Assembly (NCBI RefSeq): GCF_002723955.1
Contig: NZ_BEWN01000001.1
Coordinates: forward strand, 682,001-746,000
Direction: 5' to 3'
Source: Gluconobacter frateurii
Lineage (GTDB): Bacteria > Pseudomonadota > Alphaproteobacteria > Acetobacterales > Acetobacteraceae
DNA length: 64,000 nt
Shown: positions 1 to 9,970 of the stretch, piece after piece
How the letters are laid out: each line of letters begins with the position of its first letter
Numbering within the stretch: position 1 is the first letter of the stretch
The notes under the pieces: model-generated
Databases searched by the model: none
The model's input: the letters and a program-made list of their open reading frames with translations, nothing else
What the model was told of the DNA's origin: nothing
Program-made: the position numbers and the translations under genes

Positions 1-126
1 TGACCCTTATGCAACGCCTGTCACACAACTATCATGTAACGACCGTAACCACGGTAACTTGGGGTGACATGATCGTAACGATCCGTCTAAAGGACTCCAC
101 CGCCTTTAGAAGGATTTCGTTTCACT

Positions 127-3066
127 ATGATCGTATCGCGTCGCAATACGTTACTTTGCGCATCGGTGCTGGGGATGGGGGCGCTCTCTAGCGTTGCTCA
201 TGCTGCAACCGAAAGCACTCACACGTCCTCACATGTGCGCCACAAGACTGTGACTCATGGTCCGGTGCGTTCTGCTGCGACGCCTGCAACAACAGCTCCG
301 GTCTCGGTGGCTCGTCCGGTCGCAGCTCCGCAGTTTTCTGCACCTGTAGCGGTCAACCGGTCCCATGCTGTTCGTTCCATTGATTCTGGAACACAGGAAA
401 GCGTGGTTGTTACGGGGTCTGCTCTGAGCACGTCCAATAACCAGAACGCCAACCCCGTTCAGGTTATTACGAGCAAGCAGATCGAACAGACCGGCGCCAA
501 CACGCTCGGTGACTACCTGCAGCGTCTGCCGTCTGTTGGCTCTTCGGGCACGACAAACAGCCAGACCAACGGTACGGCTGGTGTTTCTTGTATCGACCTT
601 CGTAATCTTGGTCAGAAGCGTGTTCTCGTCCTGATCGACGGCAAGCGTGCAGCCATGGATGGCTCCGCCAGCTGTTTCGACATGAATACCATTAACGTTC
701 ACCAGGTGGCGAGCGTTGAAATCCTCAAGGATGGTGGCTCCGAGCTTTATGGTGCGGATGCTGTTTCCGGTGTCATCAACATCAAGCTCAAGCACAATCT
801 GGATGACGCGAACCTGACGGTTCGTGGTGGCATCACTGATCGTGGAGACGGCCAGTCCGGCATGATTTCCGGCTACAAGGGCTGGAACTTCGATCATGGT
901 AAGGGCAACGTCACGATCTCCGGCTCTTACATGACCCAGAGCGGGATCCGTCAGAACAGCCGTGACTGGGCCAATCCGGTTGTGTCTGGTCTGATTGCAC
1001 CGGGTGCTTCGCCGACTTATGGATCGTCCATCCCGACGGCTGGTCGTTTCATCACTGATACCGCGGACAATGTTCCCAATGGTGATGGTACGTTCCACGA
1101 TTTCAGCAAGAAAGATCGCTACAACTACGGTAACGATCAGAACCTGACGAACTCCCTGCAGGACGCCACGCTGTCGTTCGATGCACATTACGATGTGAAC
1201 AGTCACTTCACGCCGTATGGCAATTTCCTGTATTCGCATCGCAACTCGAACACGCAGATGGCGCCGATTCCGGTGTCAGGTAGCATTTACCCGTCCACTT
1301 TGCCGGTAGCCATCACCATTCCGGGTAGCGCGCCGTACAATACGCTTGGCGAAGATGCCACGATGTACAAGCGTATGGGCGAATGGGGTGATCGCGTCAG
1401 CCAGACTGCGACCGACACATACACGGCAAAGATTGGCGCTTCGGGCGACATCACCCACGGCTGGAAATACGATCTGTCATACACCTATGGGTGGAACCAG
1501 GTCATGTCCCAGACCTCTGGCGTTGGTAATTATTCCAAGCTGCTTCAGAGTTATGGTCTGTCCGCTGAAGAGCCGGGCAATCCTGACAGTGCGCTGATTT
1601 ACAACCCGTCGATCTGCAACGCAGCAGCTGGTTGCACACTTTCCAACCCTTTCAACAAGCTCTCTCCGCAGGCAGCTGAGTACTCGAATTACACCTCGCA
1701 CGATCACTACTACTACCAGCTGCGTGATCTAAACCTGCGTATCAACAACAACCATGTTGCCCACATGCCGTGGAAGAACGGTGGCGATCTGGGTATCGCG
1801 CTCGGTATGGAGCATCGCGGTGAGCAGCTTGCCTACCATCCGGATGCCCTGGTGGAATCCGGCCAGACGCTGACGAACTCCGCTTCCTACACGGGCGGTG
1901 GATTCAATGTCACGGAAGGTTACCTCGAAGGTAAGGCGACGCTGCTGCATAATGCGTTCCTCGCCAAGGATCTGACCGTGGACGCGCAGGGCCGTTACTC
2001 GTCCTACAACACGTTCGGTAGCACCAAGAACTGGAAGGCCTCCATCAACTGGGCGCCTGTTCAGGACATCCGCTTCCGTGCGACGCTCGGCACGTCCTAT
2101 CGTCAGCCGAACGTTTATGAGCTGTATGGTGGGCAGTCTCTCGGCTATGCGTCTGCGACTGACCCGTGTGACAGCGGCCAGGTTGGGACTTATGGCAGTC
2201 TGACGCCAATCGTTGCAGCAAACTGCGCAAAGCAGGGAATTAACAGCAGCAACTTCGTATCCGCGTCTTCCAGTCAGGTTCCGACCCTGTTTGGTGGCAA
2301 TTCCAAGCTGAAGCCTGAAACTGGCCGTACCTACACGTTTGGTACGACGGTCACGCCGCGTTGGATTCCGGGTCTCTCGGCTTCCGTGGAATACTGGCAC
2401 TACACGCTCAAGAACATGATCTCGTACCTGAGCAGCCAGTACATCATGAATCAGTGCTACACGGGTGCAACCACGTCGTACTGCAATGACATTACCCGCG
2501 TCAGCAGCACGAACCAGCTGAACTCCGTAACGGCTCTGTATGGCAACATCGGTGGCCTCAAGACGAGCGGCATCGACTTCGACCTCGATTACCGTATCCG
2601 TGTCACGGCTCATGACGTTTTCACAGTATCCAATAACTTCCAGCAGCTCGTGAGCTATCTTCAGCAGAACGAAATCGGTGGGAAGTGGTACAATTATGCA
2701 GGTCGCATGTTCTACCAAAACGGTACTGGCAACCCGCGCGTTCGCGATTATGCGACCGTAGGTTGGCAGCATGGTGCAATCGGCGTCACCTATATGATGA
2801 GCTATATGGGTGGTATGCGTTGGAACGACACGGAAACCGACGTTACCCGTTCAGCTTCGGGTCGCACCAAGACGCCTGGGATCTTCTCTCATGATGTCAC
2901 GGTGACTTATCGTTGGAAAAAGTGGAACTTCGAAGCTGGTGTGAACAACCTGCTCGACAAGAAGCCTCCTTTTGTTGCTGGTGGTACAGACAACAGTGCG
3001 GCTGCCCTCTATGGCAACCTTTACATGGGACGTAACGTCTTCCTGCAGGCAGGCGTGAACTTCTGA
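127..3066 (+). CDS. TonB-dependent outer-membrane receptor
   Basis: Outer-membrane, ligand-gated beta-barrel for energised uptake of a siderophore or other bulky ligand; the substrate cannot be read from sequence. The 979-residue chain starts with a signal peptide cut after residue 26 (AHA), then a Ser/Ala/Pro/Val linker, a TonB-box-like ESVVVTGS near residues 91-98, a plug domain to about residue 225 (ILKDGGSELYGADAVSGVINI is the typical plug end), and a long barrel ending in aromatic Phe (VNF). Length fits the larger receptors of the family. It is monocistronic, followed at once by a strong terminator shared with the convergent helicase. The SD-like AGAAGGA lies rather far from this ATG. 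Confidence 0.93.
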   Translation: MIVSRRNTLLCASVLGMGALSSVAHAATESTHTSSHVRHKTVTHGPVRSAATPATTAPVSVARPVAAPQFSAPVAVNRSHAVRSIDSGTQESVVVTGSALSTSNNQNANPVQVITSKQIEQTGANTLGDYLQRLPSVGSSGTTNSQTNGTAGVSCIDLRNLGQKRVLVLIDGKRAAMDGSASCFDMNTINVHQVASVEILKDGGSELYGADAVSGVINIKLKHNLDDANLTVRGGITDRGDGQSGMISGYKGWNFDHGKGNVTISGSYMTQSGIRQNSRDWANPVVSGLIAPGASPTYGSSIPTAGRFITDTADNVPNGDGTFHDFSKKDRYNYGNDQNLTNSLQDATLSFDAHYDVNSHFTPYGNFLYSHRNSNTQMAPIPVSGSIYPSTLPVAITIPGSAPYNTLGEDATMYKRMGEWGDRVSQTATDTYTAKIGASGDITHGWKYDLSYTYGWNQVMSQTSGVGNYSKLLQSYGLSAEEPGNPDSALIYNPSICNAAAGCTLSNPFNKLSPQAAEYSNYTSHDHYYYQLRDLNLRINNNHVAHMPWKNGGDLGIALGMEHRGEQLAYHPDALVESGQTLTNSASYTGGGFNVTEGYLEGKATLLHNAFLAKDLTVDAQGRYSSYNTFGSTKNWKASINWAPVQDIRFRATLGTSYRQPNVYELYGGQSLGYASATDPCDSGQVGTYGSLTPIVAANCAKQGINSSNFVSASSSQVPTLFGGNSKLKPETGRTYTFGTTVTPRWIPGLSASVEYWHYTLKNMISYLSSQYIMNQCYTGATTSYCNDITRVSSTNQLNSVTALYGNIGGLKTSGIDFDLDYRIRVTAHDVFTVSNNFQQLVSYLQQNEIGGKWYNYAGRMFYQNGTGNPRVRDYATVGWQHGAIGVTYMMSYMGGMRWNDTETDVTRSASGRTKTPGIFSHDVTVTYRWKKWNFEAGVNNLLDKKPPFVAGGTDNSAAALYGNLYMGRNVFLQAGVNF

Positions 3067-3090
3067 TCTTCGCGTTGTCCGAAGACACGA

Positions 3091-3122
3091 AAAAGGCGGT
3101 GGAAATTCCACCGCCTTTTTTT
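3091..3122. terminator. Bidirectional rho-independent terminator
   Basis: A perfect inverted repeat (AAGGCGGTGGAA against TTCCACCGCCTT) is flanked by A-run and T-run, so it can stop both the receptor transcript and the convergent helicase transcript. Confidence 0.85.
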
Positions 3123-3137
3123 ATGCTCTGATCGATC

Positions 3138-6044
3138 TTAGGTTTCCGAGGAAACCGGGGAAGGAGAGCTCAAAAATTCCTCAATATCCTTCAAGGTCTC
3201 GGCAAGGCTGAGGCGTCGGACTTCTACCCCCTCGGGAAAAGCCGAGAGGAGGCGGGAGGGCATGCGGCGATCCAGCATGACGAAAACGCCTCTGTCGTCT
3301 CCTCGGCGGATAAGGCGCCCGAAAGCCTGCCTCAGACGCATTCTGGTGATGCGATCGTCATAGTCGCTGGGGCGGCCCTCGGAGAGGAGGCGCCGGCGTT
3401 CCCGATGTAAAATGTCGGGGCGAGGCCAGGGCGTTTTTTCAAACACCACCATTCGGAGGGCCTCTCCCGGCACGTCCACGCCATCGCGCATCGCGTCTGT
3501 TCCCAGCAGGCAGCTATGGGTTTCAGTGCGGAACACGTCGACCAAAGTCGCATTGTCCATCGCGTCGACATGCTGCGCGTATACGGGGAAACCCTGCGCT
3601 TCCAGTGGCTCGTTAATGCGCCGATGCACTTCGCGCAGTCTGCGGATGGCTGTAAATAGTCCAAGTGCGCCACCTCCCGCAGCCTCGAACAGGGCGCGAA
3701 AAGCGTGGGCCAGAGAAGCGATTTCTACAGAGACATCCGTTACCACGTAAGCGCGTGTCTGCTTTGCGTAGTTGAACGGACTCATGAGAGACGCCCGGAT
3801 CGGCGGCTTCATGAAATGTGTAGCGCCCAAGCGAAGTTCGGCGGCGTGCCAGCTTTCTTCCCCGTCCTCAGGGCCAGTTTGATCACGGAGGGTGGCGGAG
3901 GTCAGCAGGAGGCCATGAGCCGGTGTCTGGATGGTAGACGCGAACGGAATGGTCGGGTCCAGCCAGTGCCGATACAATCCGACGTCATGATCTCCCTGGG
4001 CAGCACGGGTTTTGGGGAGGCGTTCCGTGCGGATGAAGTCGATATGGACGGGTGTGACCCCATCTTCCGGAGGTGTCTGCAGCGCATCCAACATTCCAAC
4101 CCATCCTGTAACGCGGCTGATGGCGCGTCGATGAAGCGTCCGGATGAAGGCTTCGATACGCTGGCGCGTTGGGGCTTCCATTTCCGGGTCGTCTTCGACC
4201 TGGGCCTCAAGGCGCTTGGTCAGAAGAAGGAGTGGATCTTGGAGGCGACGCAGTGCGCGGGAAAGATCCTCGGCAGTTTTGCGGACGGTATCATTCGTCG
4301 GATGAAGATCGCACTCCGTGGAAATATATCCATTTTCACGTTGTGGGTCCTGAGATCTGCGTGCCTTCAACTGCTGATCCAGTGCCTGAAGGAACAGCTC
4401 TGAGGGATTGTCGAGTTCTGGTTCTTCGAGCGGAAGAAGGGATGGAACCTCCTCTTCATCAGAGGGAGCGTCGGGACCACTCTTCAGACGGGTGCTCCAG
4501 CCGGGAGCTGGCAGGGCACGGGCAGCCTGCAGGACGGCATGAAGTGGGGCATCAATCGAAGGAATGCGTTCGACCAGATCATCCAGTCGCCGCAAGAGGC
4601 CTCTTGCACGCGATCGACTGCCTTCAGCGCCTAGAAGCCAGCGTCTGAGTTCAGCAGCTTCGAGGCCGGAGAGAACCGTTGCAAAGGCACTGTCGGCGGC
4701 TTCGGGAACATGATGACCTTCGTCAAACACATAGCGCGTGGGAGCAGCATCTTCATCTGGCAGACCTGGAGGGGCCAATGAGGCCCAAGCAGCCTGAGAC
4801 ATGACGAGGGCATGATTGGCGACGACAAGATCGGCCTGTCGCGCCCGGCGGATGCCGTGTTCTACAAAGCAGGCCTGATAATGCGGGCAGGCGGCATGGA
4901 TGCACTCGCCGCGTCGATCGGCGACGCCGTAAAGCGTGCCCTGTCCGAAAAGTTCTCCGAACCAGCCGGGAAGGTCGCCGCCCATCAGGTCGCCATCCCG
5001 GCTGGCCTCAGCCCAGCGTGCCAGGAGGGCCAGAGGCAGCAATGCTGCTGCACCGTCATTTCCACGGGAGGTGGCGGTATTGAGAAGATCCTCCATGTTC
5101 AGGAGGCAAAGATAGTTTTCACGGCCTTTGCGGACGACAACCTTTTGTCGAAGTGTGGCCTCGTCGGGATAAAGGCGATGAAGTTCCTGTTCGATCTGCC
5201 GCTGAAGATGGCGCGTATAGGTGCTGACCCAGACGGCACCGTCATTCTGTTCGGCCCATAGGCTGGAAGGGGCGATGTATCCCAGCGTTTTACCAGTCCC
5301 CGTTCCGGCCTCGGCCAAAACGACGTTGGGCGACCCGAGCGTTTCCCGCGGTTCGAAGGCGGCCGTTGCGACAGAGGCAAAGTCGGCCTGTCCGGGGCGT
5401 TCTTCTGCACCTTCACCAAGAATCTGGCGCAGTCTTTCGCGTGCTGCACGGGGAGACACGGGTTGACTGCTGGGAGCGGGGCGGGGAGCTGTTTCCTCCC
5501 AACGGGGCAACCGTCTCCAGATGCGGACGGCATCAAAAGGATGCGCACTTCCCGGGTCAGAGGCAGAGCCAATCGCGTCTGCAACTTCGCCACTCCAGAT
5601 CCAGCCTGCCCGTGTGAGGGGAAGCAGAAGCGCCCGAAGGCGCGCGCCTTCGGGCGTGTCCGCTTTGGCGCGCAATCTGCCGAGAAGATTTTCGCATAGA
5701 AGCGGGAGAAGATCAGCCGTTACGTTTTCGGGAGGCGTTAGCCCGAGCGCAATGGCCAGTCCTCGTGGCGTGGGGGCCACGGTTGTCGCTGGAAGAACAA
5801 ACAGGAACAGGTCCAGAAGGTCGAACCAGGGAACCGGCTGTGACAGGGGTGTGAGGTCCAGCGCCCGGAGGGCCGCCGGCCCGTGCACCAGAAGGGGTGG
5901 GGGAAGCTGCGATAATTTTTCCCGTGCGTCTTCGGCTGACAGATCCAGAAGTTCTCCGTCGGGCGTCAGAAGAGACGACAGGCCCCGCCGTGCAATCAGG
6001 GCGGGGGCATCAAATGGCGACGGAAAAGAGGGGGTTGGTGGCAT
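3138..6044 (-). CDS. DinG/XPD-type ATP-dependent DNA helicase
   Basis: Superfamily 2 helicase of the DinG/XPD type, expected to unwind DNA 5'-3' during repair. Of 968 residues, the first 230 or so are a poorly conserved Ala/Leu/Pro-rich extension. The core has Walker A (AEAGTGTGKT, about 244-253), a cluster of cysteines (NYLC, then EC-IHAAC-PHYQAC) between about 305 and 395 consistent with the family's 4Fe-4S ligand set, a DEGH Walker B (about 443) and motif VI (QAFGRLIRRGDDRG, about 898-911). It stands alone on the minus strand. The N-terminal extension could be a degenerate exonuclease-like domain, but I see no exonuclease acidic motif. The family call is firm; the biological role is inferred. 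Confidence 0.9.
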   Translation of the reverse strand: MPPTPSFPSPFDAPALIARRGLSSLLTPDGELLDLSAEDAREKLSQLPPPLLVHGPAALRALDLTPLSQPVPWFDLLDLFLFVLPATTVAPTPRGLAIALGLTPPENVTADLLPLLCENLLGRLRAKADTPEGARLRALLLPLTRAGWIWSGEVADAIGSASDPGSAHPFDAVRIWRRLPRWEETAPRPAPSSQPVSPRAARERLRQILGEGAEERPGQADFASVATAAFEPRETLGSPNVVLAEAGTGTGKTLGYIAPSSLWAEQNDGAVWVSTYTRHLQRQIEQELHRLYPDEATLRQKVVVRKGRENYLCLLNMEDLLNTATSRGNDGAAALLPLALLARWAEASRDGDLMGGDLPGWFGELFGQGTLYGVADRRGECIHAACPHYQACFVEHGIRRARQADLVVANHALVMSQAAWASLAPPGLPDEDAAPTRYVFDEGHHVPEAADSAFATVLSGLEAAELRRWLLGAEGSRSRARGLLRRLDDLVERIPSIDAPLHAVLQAARALPAPGWSTRLKSGPDAPSDEEEVPSLLPLEEPELDNPSELFLQALDQQLKARRSQDPQRENGYISTECDLHPTNDTVRKTAEDLSRALRRLQDPLLLLTKRLEAQVEDDPEMEAPTRQRIEAFIRTLHRRAISRVTGWVGMLDALQTPPEDGVTPVHIDFIRTERLPKTRAAQGDHDVGLYRHWLDPTIPFASTIQTPAHGLLLTSATLRDQTGPEDGEESWHAAELRLGATHFMKPPIRASLMSPFNYAKQTRAYVVTDVSVEIASLAHAFRALFEAAGGGALGLFTAIRRLREVHRRINEPLEAQGFPVYAQHVDAMDNATLVDVFRTETHSCLLGTDAMRDGVDVPGEALRMVVFEKTPWPRPDILHRERRRLLSEGRPSDYDDRITRMRLRQAFGRLIRRGDDRGVFVMLDRRMPSRLLSAFPEGVEVRRLSLAETLKDIEEFLSSPSPVSSET

Positions 6045-6205
6045 TCTGCTTAGTCTAGCGGGAAGGGGGGAAAGGGGCGAGAGCTTTTGGAACAGATCGT
6101 GAAAGGGCAGGTCTGGGGCGGTGTTCGTGTTTCACGCAACAGGGATTTGACATATTTCGTAATTCTTTAGGGTGCCCGGAGAAACTTCGTACACTCTCGT
6201 ATTGC

Positions 6206-6234
6206 TTGACCCGGGATACGTGTCTGCCTACGTT
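6206..6234 (+). promoter_or_regulatory. Candidate lysK promoter
   Basis: TTGACC at 6206-6211 and TACGTT at 6229-6234 are separated by 17 bases, about a dozen bases upstream of the lysK ATG. If used, the transcript would be nearly leaderless, which fits the lack of an SD before lysK. The -10 match is poor, so this is tentative. Confidence 0.25.
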
Positions 6235-6245
6235 TTCCAGCAATC

Positions 6246-7865
6246 ATGCACAATTCCAGAACACAAACCTTTCCGTCCCTCGCACCTGATGCGCCGTTGC
6301 CAAAAGCATGGCCATTCGAAGAAGCGAAAAAAATCGCCGCGCATGTGGGTGAGCGCGATCCGAAAATCCCGGCCCTGCTTGAAACGGGGTACGGGCCGTC
6401 TGGACTGCCGCATATTGGCACGTTCGGCGAAGTCGCACGGACGACCTGGGTCCGTCAGGCTTTTGAGGCACTGACCGGCCGACCGACGCGCCTGTTGGCG
6501 TTCTCGGATGATATGGACGCTTTGCGCAAGGTTCCAACGAACGTCCCGCAGCAGGAGATGCTTGCGAAGTATCTTGGCCTGCCGCTGACGCGTATTCCGG
6601 ACCCTTTTGGCGAGTATGAAAGCTTCGCCGCACATAACAATGCCCGTCTGCGTCAGTTTCTGGACGGCTTCGGCTTTGACTACGAATTTGCTTCCGCGAC
6701 GGATTATTATACCGGCGGCACATTCGATGCTGCTCTTCGTCGTATGCTTGAAGTCCATGACGAAGTCGTCGCGACCATTATTCCGACGCTTGGTCCTGAG
6801 CGTCGTGCAACATATTCCCCGGTTCTGCCAATCCACCCTGAAACAGGGCAGGTGATGCAGGTTCCGATCATCAAGGTTGATCCGGATGCCGGCACCGTCG
6901 TCTGGAAGGATGAATCTGGAAAGACGTTCGAAACGTCAGTTCTGGGTGGGCATGCCAAGATGCAGTGGAAGGCCGACTGGGCCATGCGCTGGTATGCTCT
7001 GGGTGTCGACTATGAAATGTCTGGCAAGGATCTGATCGACAGTGTGAAGCTGTCCTCGAAGATTTGCCGCATTTTGGGCAAGCAGCCACCTGCCGGACTG
7101 ACCTATGAGCTGTTTCTTGATGCTCAGGGGCAGAAGATCAGCAAGTCCAAGGGTAATGGTCTGTCTGTTGAGGAATGGCTGCGTTACGGCACGCCGGAAA
7201 GCCTTGCGCAGTACATGTTCCAGCAGCCTACGCGCGCCAAGCGTTTGTTCTTCGACGTGATCCCGCGTGCGACGGATGACTATCTGACCCTGGTTCAGAA
7301 GGCCGAGACGCAGGAACCGGTAGACCTGATGGCCAATCCGGTCTGGTTCATTCACGGTGGAACGGTGCGTCCGGAAGAGACAAGCCCTGTGTCCTACACG
7401 GCTCTTCTTAACCTAGCGAACGTCGCGAATGCGGATAATCCGGAGACTCTCTGGAAGTTCCTGCGCCGGTATGACGAGACGTTATCGCCGGAAACTCATC
7501 CGTATGTGGACAAGCTTGTTCGCTGCGCTCTGACCTATTTCCAGGAGCAGGTTTACCCCAACAAAACCTATCGTGATCCATCCGAGACTGAACGCAAGGG
7601 GCTTGAGGATCTGGCGACGGAACTGGCAAAACTTCCGGCTCATACCCCACCAGTCGAAGTGCAGGATGTGGTGTTCGAAGTCGGCAAACGCTACTTCGAA
7701 AAATCCGAGCTTCGATCCTGGTTTGGGTGCCTGTACGAAGTCCTGCTTGGACAGAGTGAGGGACCTCGTTTTGGGATTTTCGCATCGCTCTTCGGTTTGC
7801 CGGAGACAGTTGCCCTTATTCGGGGCGCACTGGCCCGCCCGGCATCCGGGACCCCTCAGGCCTGA
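6246..7865 (+). CDS. lysK: Lysyl-tRNA synthetase, class I
   Basis: Charges tRNA-Lys with lysine in the cytoplasm. This is the class I (Rossmann-fold) enzyme found in archaea and many Alphaproteobacteria rather than the class II LysS. The 539-residue protein has the HIGH-type motif PHIGTFGE near residues 56-63 and the KMSKS-type motif KISKSKGN near 297-304, in the correct order and spacing. Length is normal for the family. No convincing SD precedes the ATG. The next gene, an MprF-like membrane protein, begins 5 bases after the stop, so lysyl-tRNA supply and a family that uses lysyl-tRNA are probably co-transcribed. Confidence 0.95.
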   Translation: MHNSRTQTFPSLAPDAPLPKAWPFEEAKKIAAHVGERDPKIPALLETGYGPSGLPHIGTFGEVARTTWVRQAFEALTGRPTRLLAFSDDMDALRKVPTNVPQQEMLAKYLGLPLTRIPDPFGEYESFAAHNNARLRQFLDGFGFDYEFASATDYYTGGTFDAALRRMLEVHDEVVATIIPTLGPERRATYSPVLPIHPETGQVMQVPIIKVDPDAGTVVWKDESGKTFETSVLGGHAKMQWKADWAMRWYALGVDYEMSGKDLIDSVKLSSKICRILGKQPPAGLTYELFLDAQGQKISKSKGNGLSVEEWLRYGTPESLAQYMFQQPTRAKRLFFDVIPRATDDYLTLVQKAETQEPVDLMANPVWFIHGGTVRPEETSPVSYTALLNLANVANADNPETLWKFLRRYDETLSPETHPYVDKLVRCALTYFQEQVYPNKTYRDPSETERKGLEDLATELAKLPAHTPPVEVQDVVFEVGKRYFEKSELRSWFGCLYEVLLGQSEGPRFGIFASLFGLPETVALIRGALARPASGTPQA

Positions 7866-7870
7866 CGCCG

Positions 7871-9970
7871 ATGTGCCCTCATAGGGAAAACGACTGGCAC
7901 GATGACAGTCCTGCTCTCGATCTTGAAGACGAGGGCGGGTGCGTCAAGAATCGTTGGCAGCTTCTGCTGACGCGCGCGCCCGCCGTTGTCGGGCTCGTGC
8001 TTCTGGTGGCGGCTGTTGTGGTGATCTGGCGCGAGCTGCGCCATCTGTCGCTGCATGACATTGTCAGAAGTCTGGGAGATATTCCCTCGGGTGCTCTGCT
8101 GGCTGGGGCTGGCGCGACGTTTCTGTCCTATTTCATCCTGTCGTTCTATGACCGACTGGCCTGTCTTCATGTCCGGGCGAAGGTTTCCTTCCAACGCTCG
8201 GCATTTGCGGCGTTCTGCTCCTATGTCCTGTCCCACAATCTCGGGTGTGCAGCGATTTCGGGGGCCGCCGTCAGATTTCGGCTTTATCGTAGCTGGGGTG
8301 TTGCACCAGGCGATATTGCTCAGATCATTGCGTTCTGTTCCGCAACCTATCTGTTGGGAACGACCGCGCTTGTCGGGGGAATACTGACCCTTGAGCCTCA
8401 TGCCATCCCCGTATTATCTCATCTGCCCACCTTTATTCTGAGGTTGGCGGGACTGGGGTGTTGGGGCGTTCTGGCGGCTTATGTGATTCTGTCGCGTGTG
8501 CGACGGCATGTCAAAATCTGGCGTTACACGATCGAAATCCCCCGGACAGGCATCGCCATTTCCCAGATTGCCGTCAGCGCTGCTGATATGGCTGCTACGG
8601 CCCTGATCGCATACGGCGTCCTTCCACCATTGCCTCCAGAAGCGCATTTCGGCTTTGGCACGTTTTTGGCCATCTACATCGCGTCCTACACGGCCGGTCT
8701 GGTTGCCAGTGTGCCGGGCGGTCTTGGTGTCTTTGATAGCGCCATGTTGCTGGCTTTGCGCCCCTATCTTCCGGTTCCGGAAATCATGAGCGCCATTCTT
8801 GTGTTCCGTCTCTTTTATTACATCATTCCGCTCGTGCTGGCTGGTTTGATGTTTGCCGGGCACGAACTATTTCTGCGGGGCGAACAGGCGCTCATGTCAG
8901 CCGGACAGACGCCGCGTCGTATCCGGCCGAGCCAGGTCGTGCGGGAGTCGGAAGCCGATTTCTCCGTCACGGTGGCGACGAGCGTTCAGGCTGTCGCAGG
9001 TATTCTTCTGGTTCTTTATGCGTTGGCGGCGGAACTGCCACCGCTACGGACGTCACTGGGCGCTGCTGTGTCCCAGATTGCGGATCTTTTCCTGACCGTG
9101 AGTGGTGTCGCGCTGGTTGGTCTGGCTCTGGGACTGTCGCAACGTGTGGCGCTAGCCTGGAAAGTGTCGCTGGGCGTTCTGGGAGCGTCCGTTGTCCTGC
9201 TGGTTCTGCGCCATGCGCCATGGGAGGCGCCGGTTGCCCTAGGACTGGTGATGCTGCTGATCGCGCCGTTCCGGAACTGCTATTACCGCCGTGCGCAGAT
9301 CCTTGTTGCGCCTCTGACACCTGCCATGCTCGCTCCGGTGTCACTTTGGGCGCTGGGGTTGCTCGGCGTGGGGTGGGTGGCATTGCAACGTCATCTTGGG
9401 CCCATCTGGTGGCGTTCAATGATCTATGACGCTCATACAGCGATCGGACGTTGGTTTTTGGCCATTTCTGCGCTTTGTGGGCTTTTCGCTCTCTGGCTGG
9501 GGATGCGCAGGACGCGCATTCGCTTTGAGGCGTGGAACTCGGAAAACGAGCAGCGGTATCGCAGCCTTCCGCACGCGTTGCAGGAACTGGGGCGTCGTCG
9601 GCCCAGTGGCCTGTTGCATGATGAAGCGGGCCGTGCCGCCATCCCATTCCTTCGTACGGGCCAGTTTATCATTGGCCTGGGTGATCCGGCTGGTTCGGAG
9701 CGGAACTGCATTGCCGCAATCTGGCGGTTGAGGGATCTTGCCCTGCAGGAAGGGCGCAAACTTGCGTTTGTCCGTGTTGGTCAGTCTCTCATGGCAGTCT
9801 ATAATGATCTTGGACTGACAGTCTGTCCGGATGGAAAGGCTGGGACCATCTGTTGTTTCTCTGAGGATTATCGCATGATCCGGGCCTTCCTGAGCGGAGA
9901 AGAACGGCAGGCTCGCAAGAAGCGGGCAGCAGGGCGGTCTGAAACTGTTTCCGGTACCACGGGTACATGA
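7871..9970 (+). CDS. MprF-like flippase protein, shortened synthase domain
   Basis: Integral membrane protein of the lysyl-phosphatidylglycerol synthase/flippase (MprF) family. Residues about 30-560 hold a dozen or more hydrophobic segments, with the conserved early region (YFILSFYDRLA, then LSHNLGCAAISGAAVRFRLYRSWG) and PGGLGVFDSAML near residue 285. A soluble tail of about 140 residues carries the start of the DUF2156/GNAT-like region (IIGLGDPAGSERN), then ends in a basic stretch. Family members are usually about 840-880 residues; this one has 699, so the second GNAT half, where lysine transfer is catalysed in known MprF proteins, appears absent. Its stop overlaps the marC start (ATGA), so no detached remnant follows. 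Flippase or transport activity without synthesis is possible; this is inference. Confidence 0.8.
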   Translation: MCPHRENDWHDDSPALDLEDEGGCVKNRWQLLLTRAPAVVGLVLLVAAVVVIWRELRHLSLHDIVRSLGDIPSGALLAGAGATFLSYFILSFYDRLACLHVRAKVSFQRSAFAAFCSYVLSHNLGCAAISGAAVRFRLYRSWGVAPGDIAQIIAFCSATYLLGTTALVGGILTLEPHAIPVLSHLPTFILRLAGLGCWGVLAAYVILSRVRRHVKIWRYTIEIPRTGIAISQIAVSAADMAATALIAYGVLPPLPPEAHFGFGTFLAIYIASYTAGLVASVPGGLGVFDSAMLLALRPYLPVPEIMSAILVFRLFYYIIPLVLAGLMFAGHELFLRGEQALMSAGQTPRRIRPSQVVRESEADFSVTVATSVQAVAGILLVLYALAAELPPLRTSLGAAVSQIADLFLTVSGVALVGLALGLSQRVALAWKVSLGVLGASVVLLVLRHAPWEAPVALGLVMLLIAPFRNCYYRRAQILVAPLTPAMLAPVSLWALGLLGVGWVALQRHLGPIWWRSMIYDAHTAIGRWFLAISALCGLFALWLGMRRTRIRFEAWNSENEQRYRSLPHALQELGRRRPSGLLHDEAGRAAIPFLRTGQFIIGLGDPAGSERNCIAAIWRLRDLALQEGRKLAFVRVGQSLMAVYNDLGLTVCPDGKAGTICCFSEDYRMIRAFLSGEERQARKKRAAGRSETVSGTTGT

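Noticed and set aside
1-126. Riboswitch upstream of the TonB receptor
   Set aside because: The short upstream stretch shows repeated CGTAAC motifs and a small CCGTCTAAAGG hairpin-like part, but no recognised riboswitch core; B12 type elements would need more sequence than is in the window.
229-1239. Long open frame on the minus strand within the TonB receptor gene
   Set aside because: It is antisense to a clear receptor, has no family resemblance and an odd composition; the same applies to 1729-2772.
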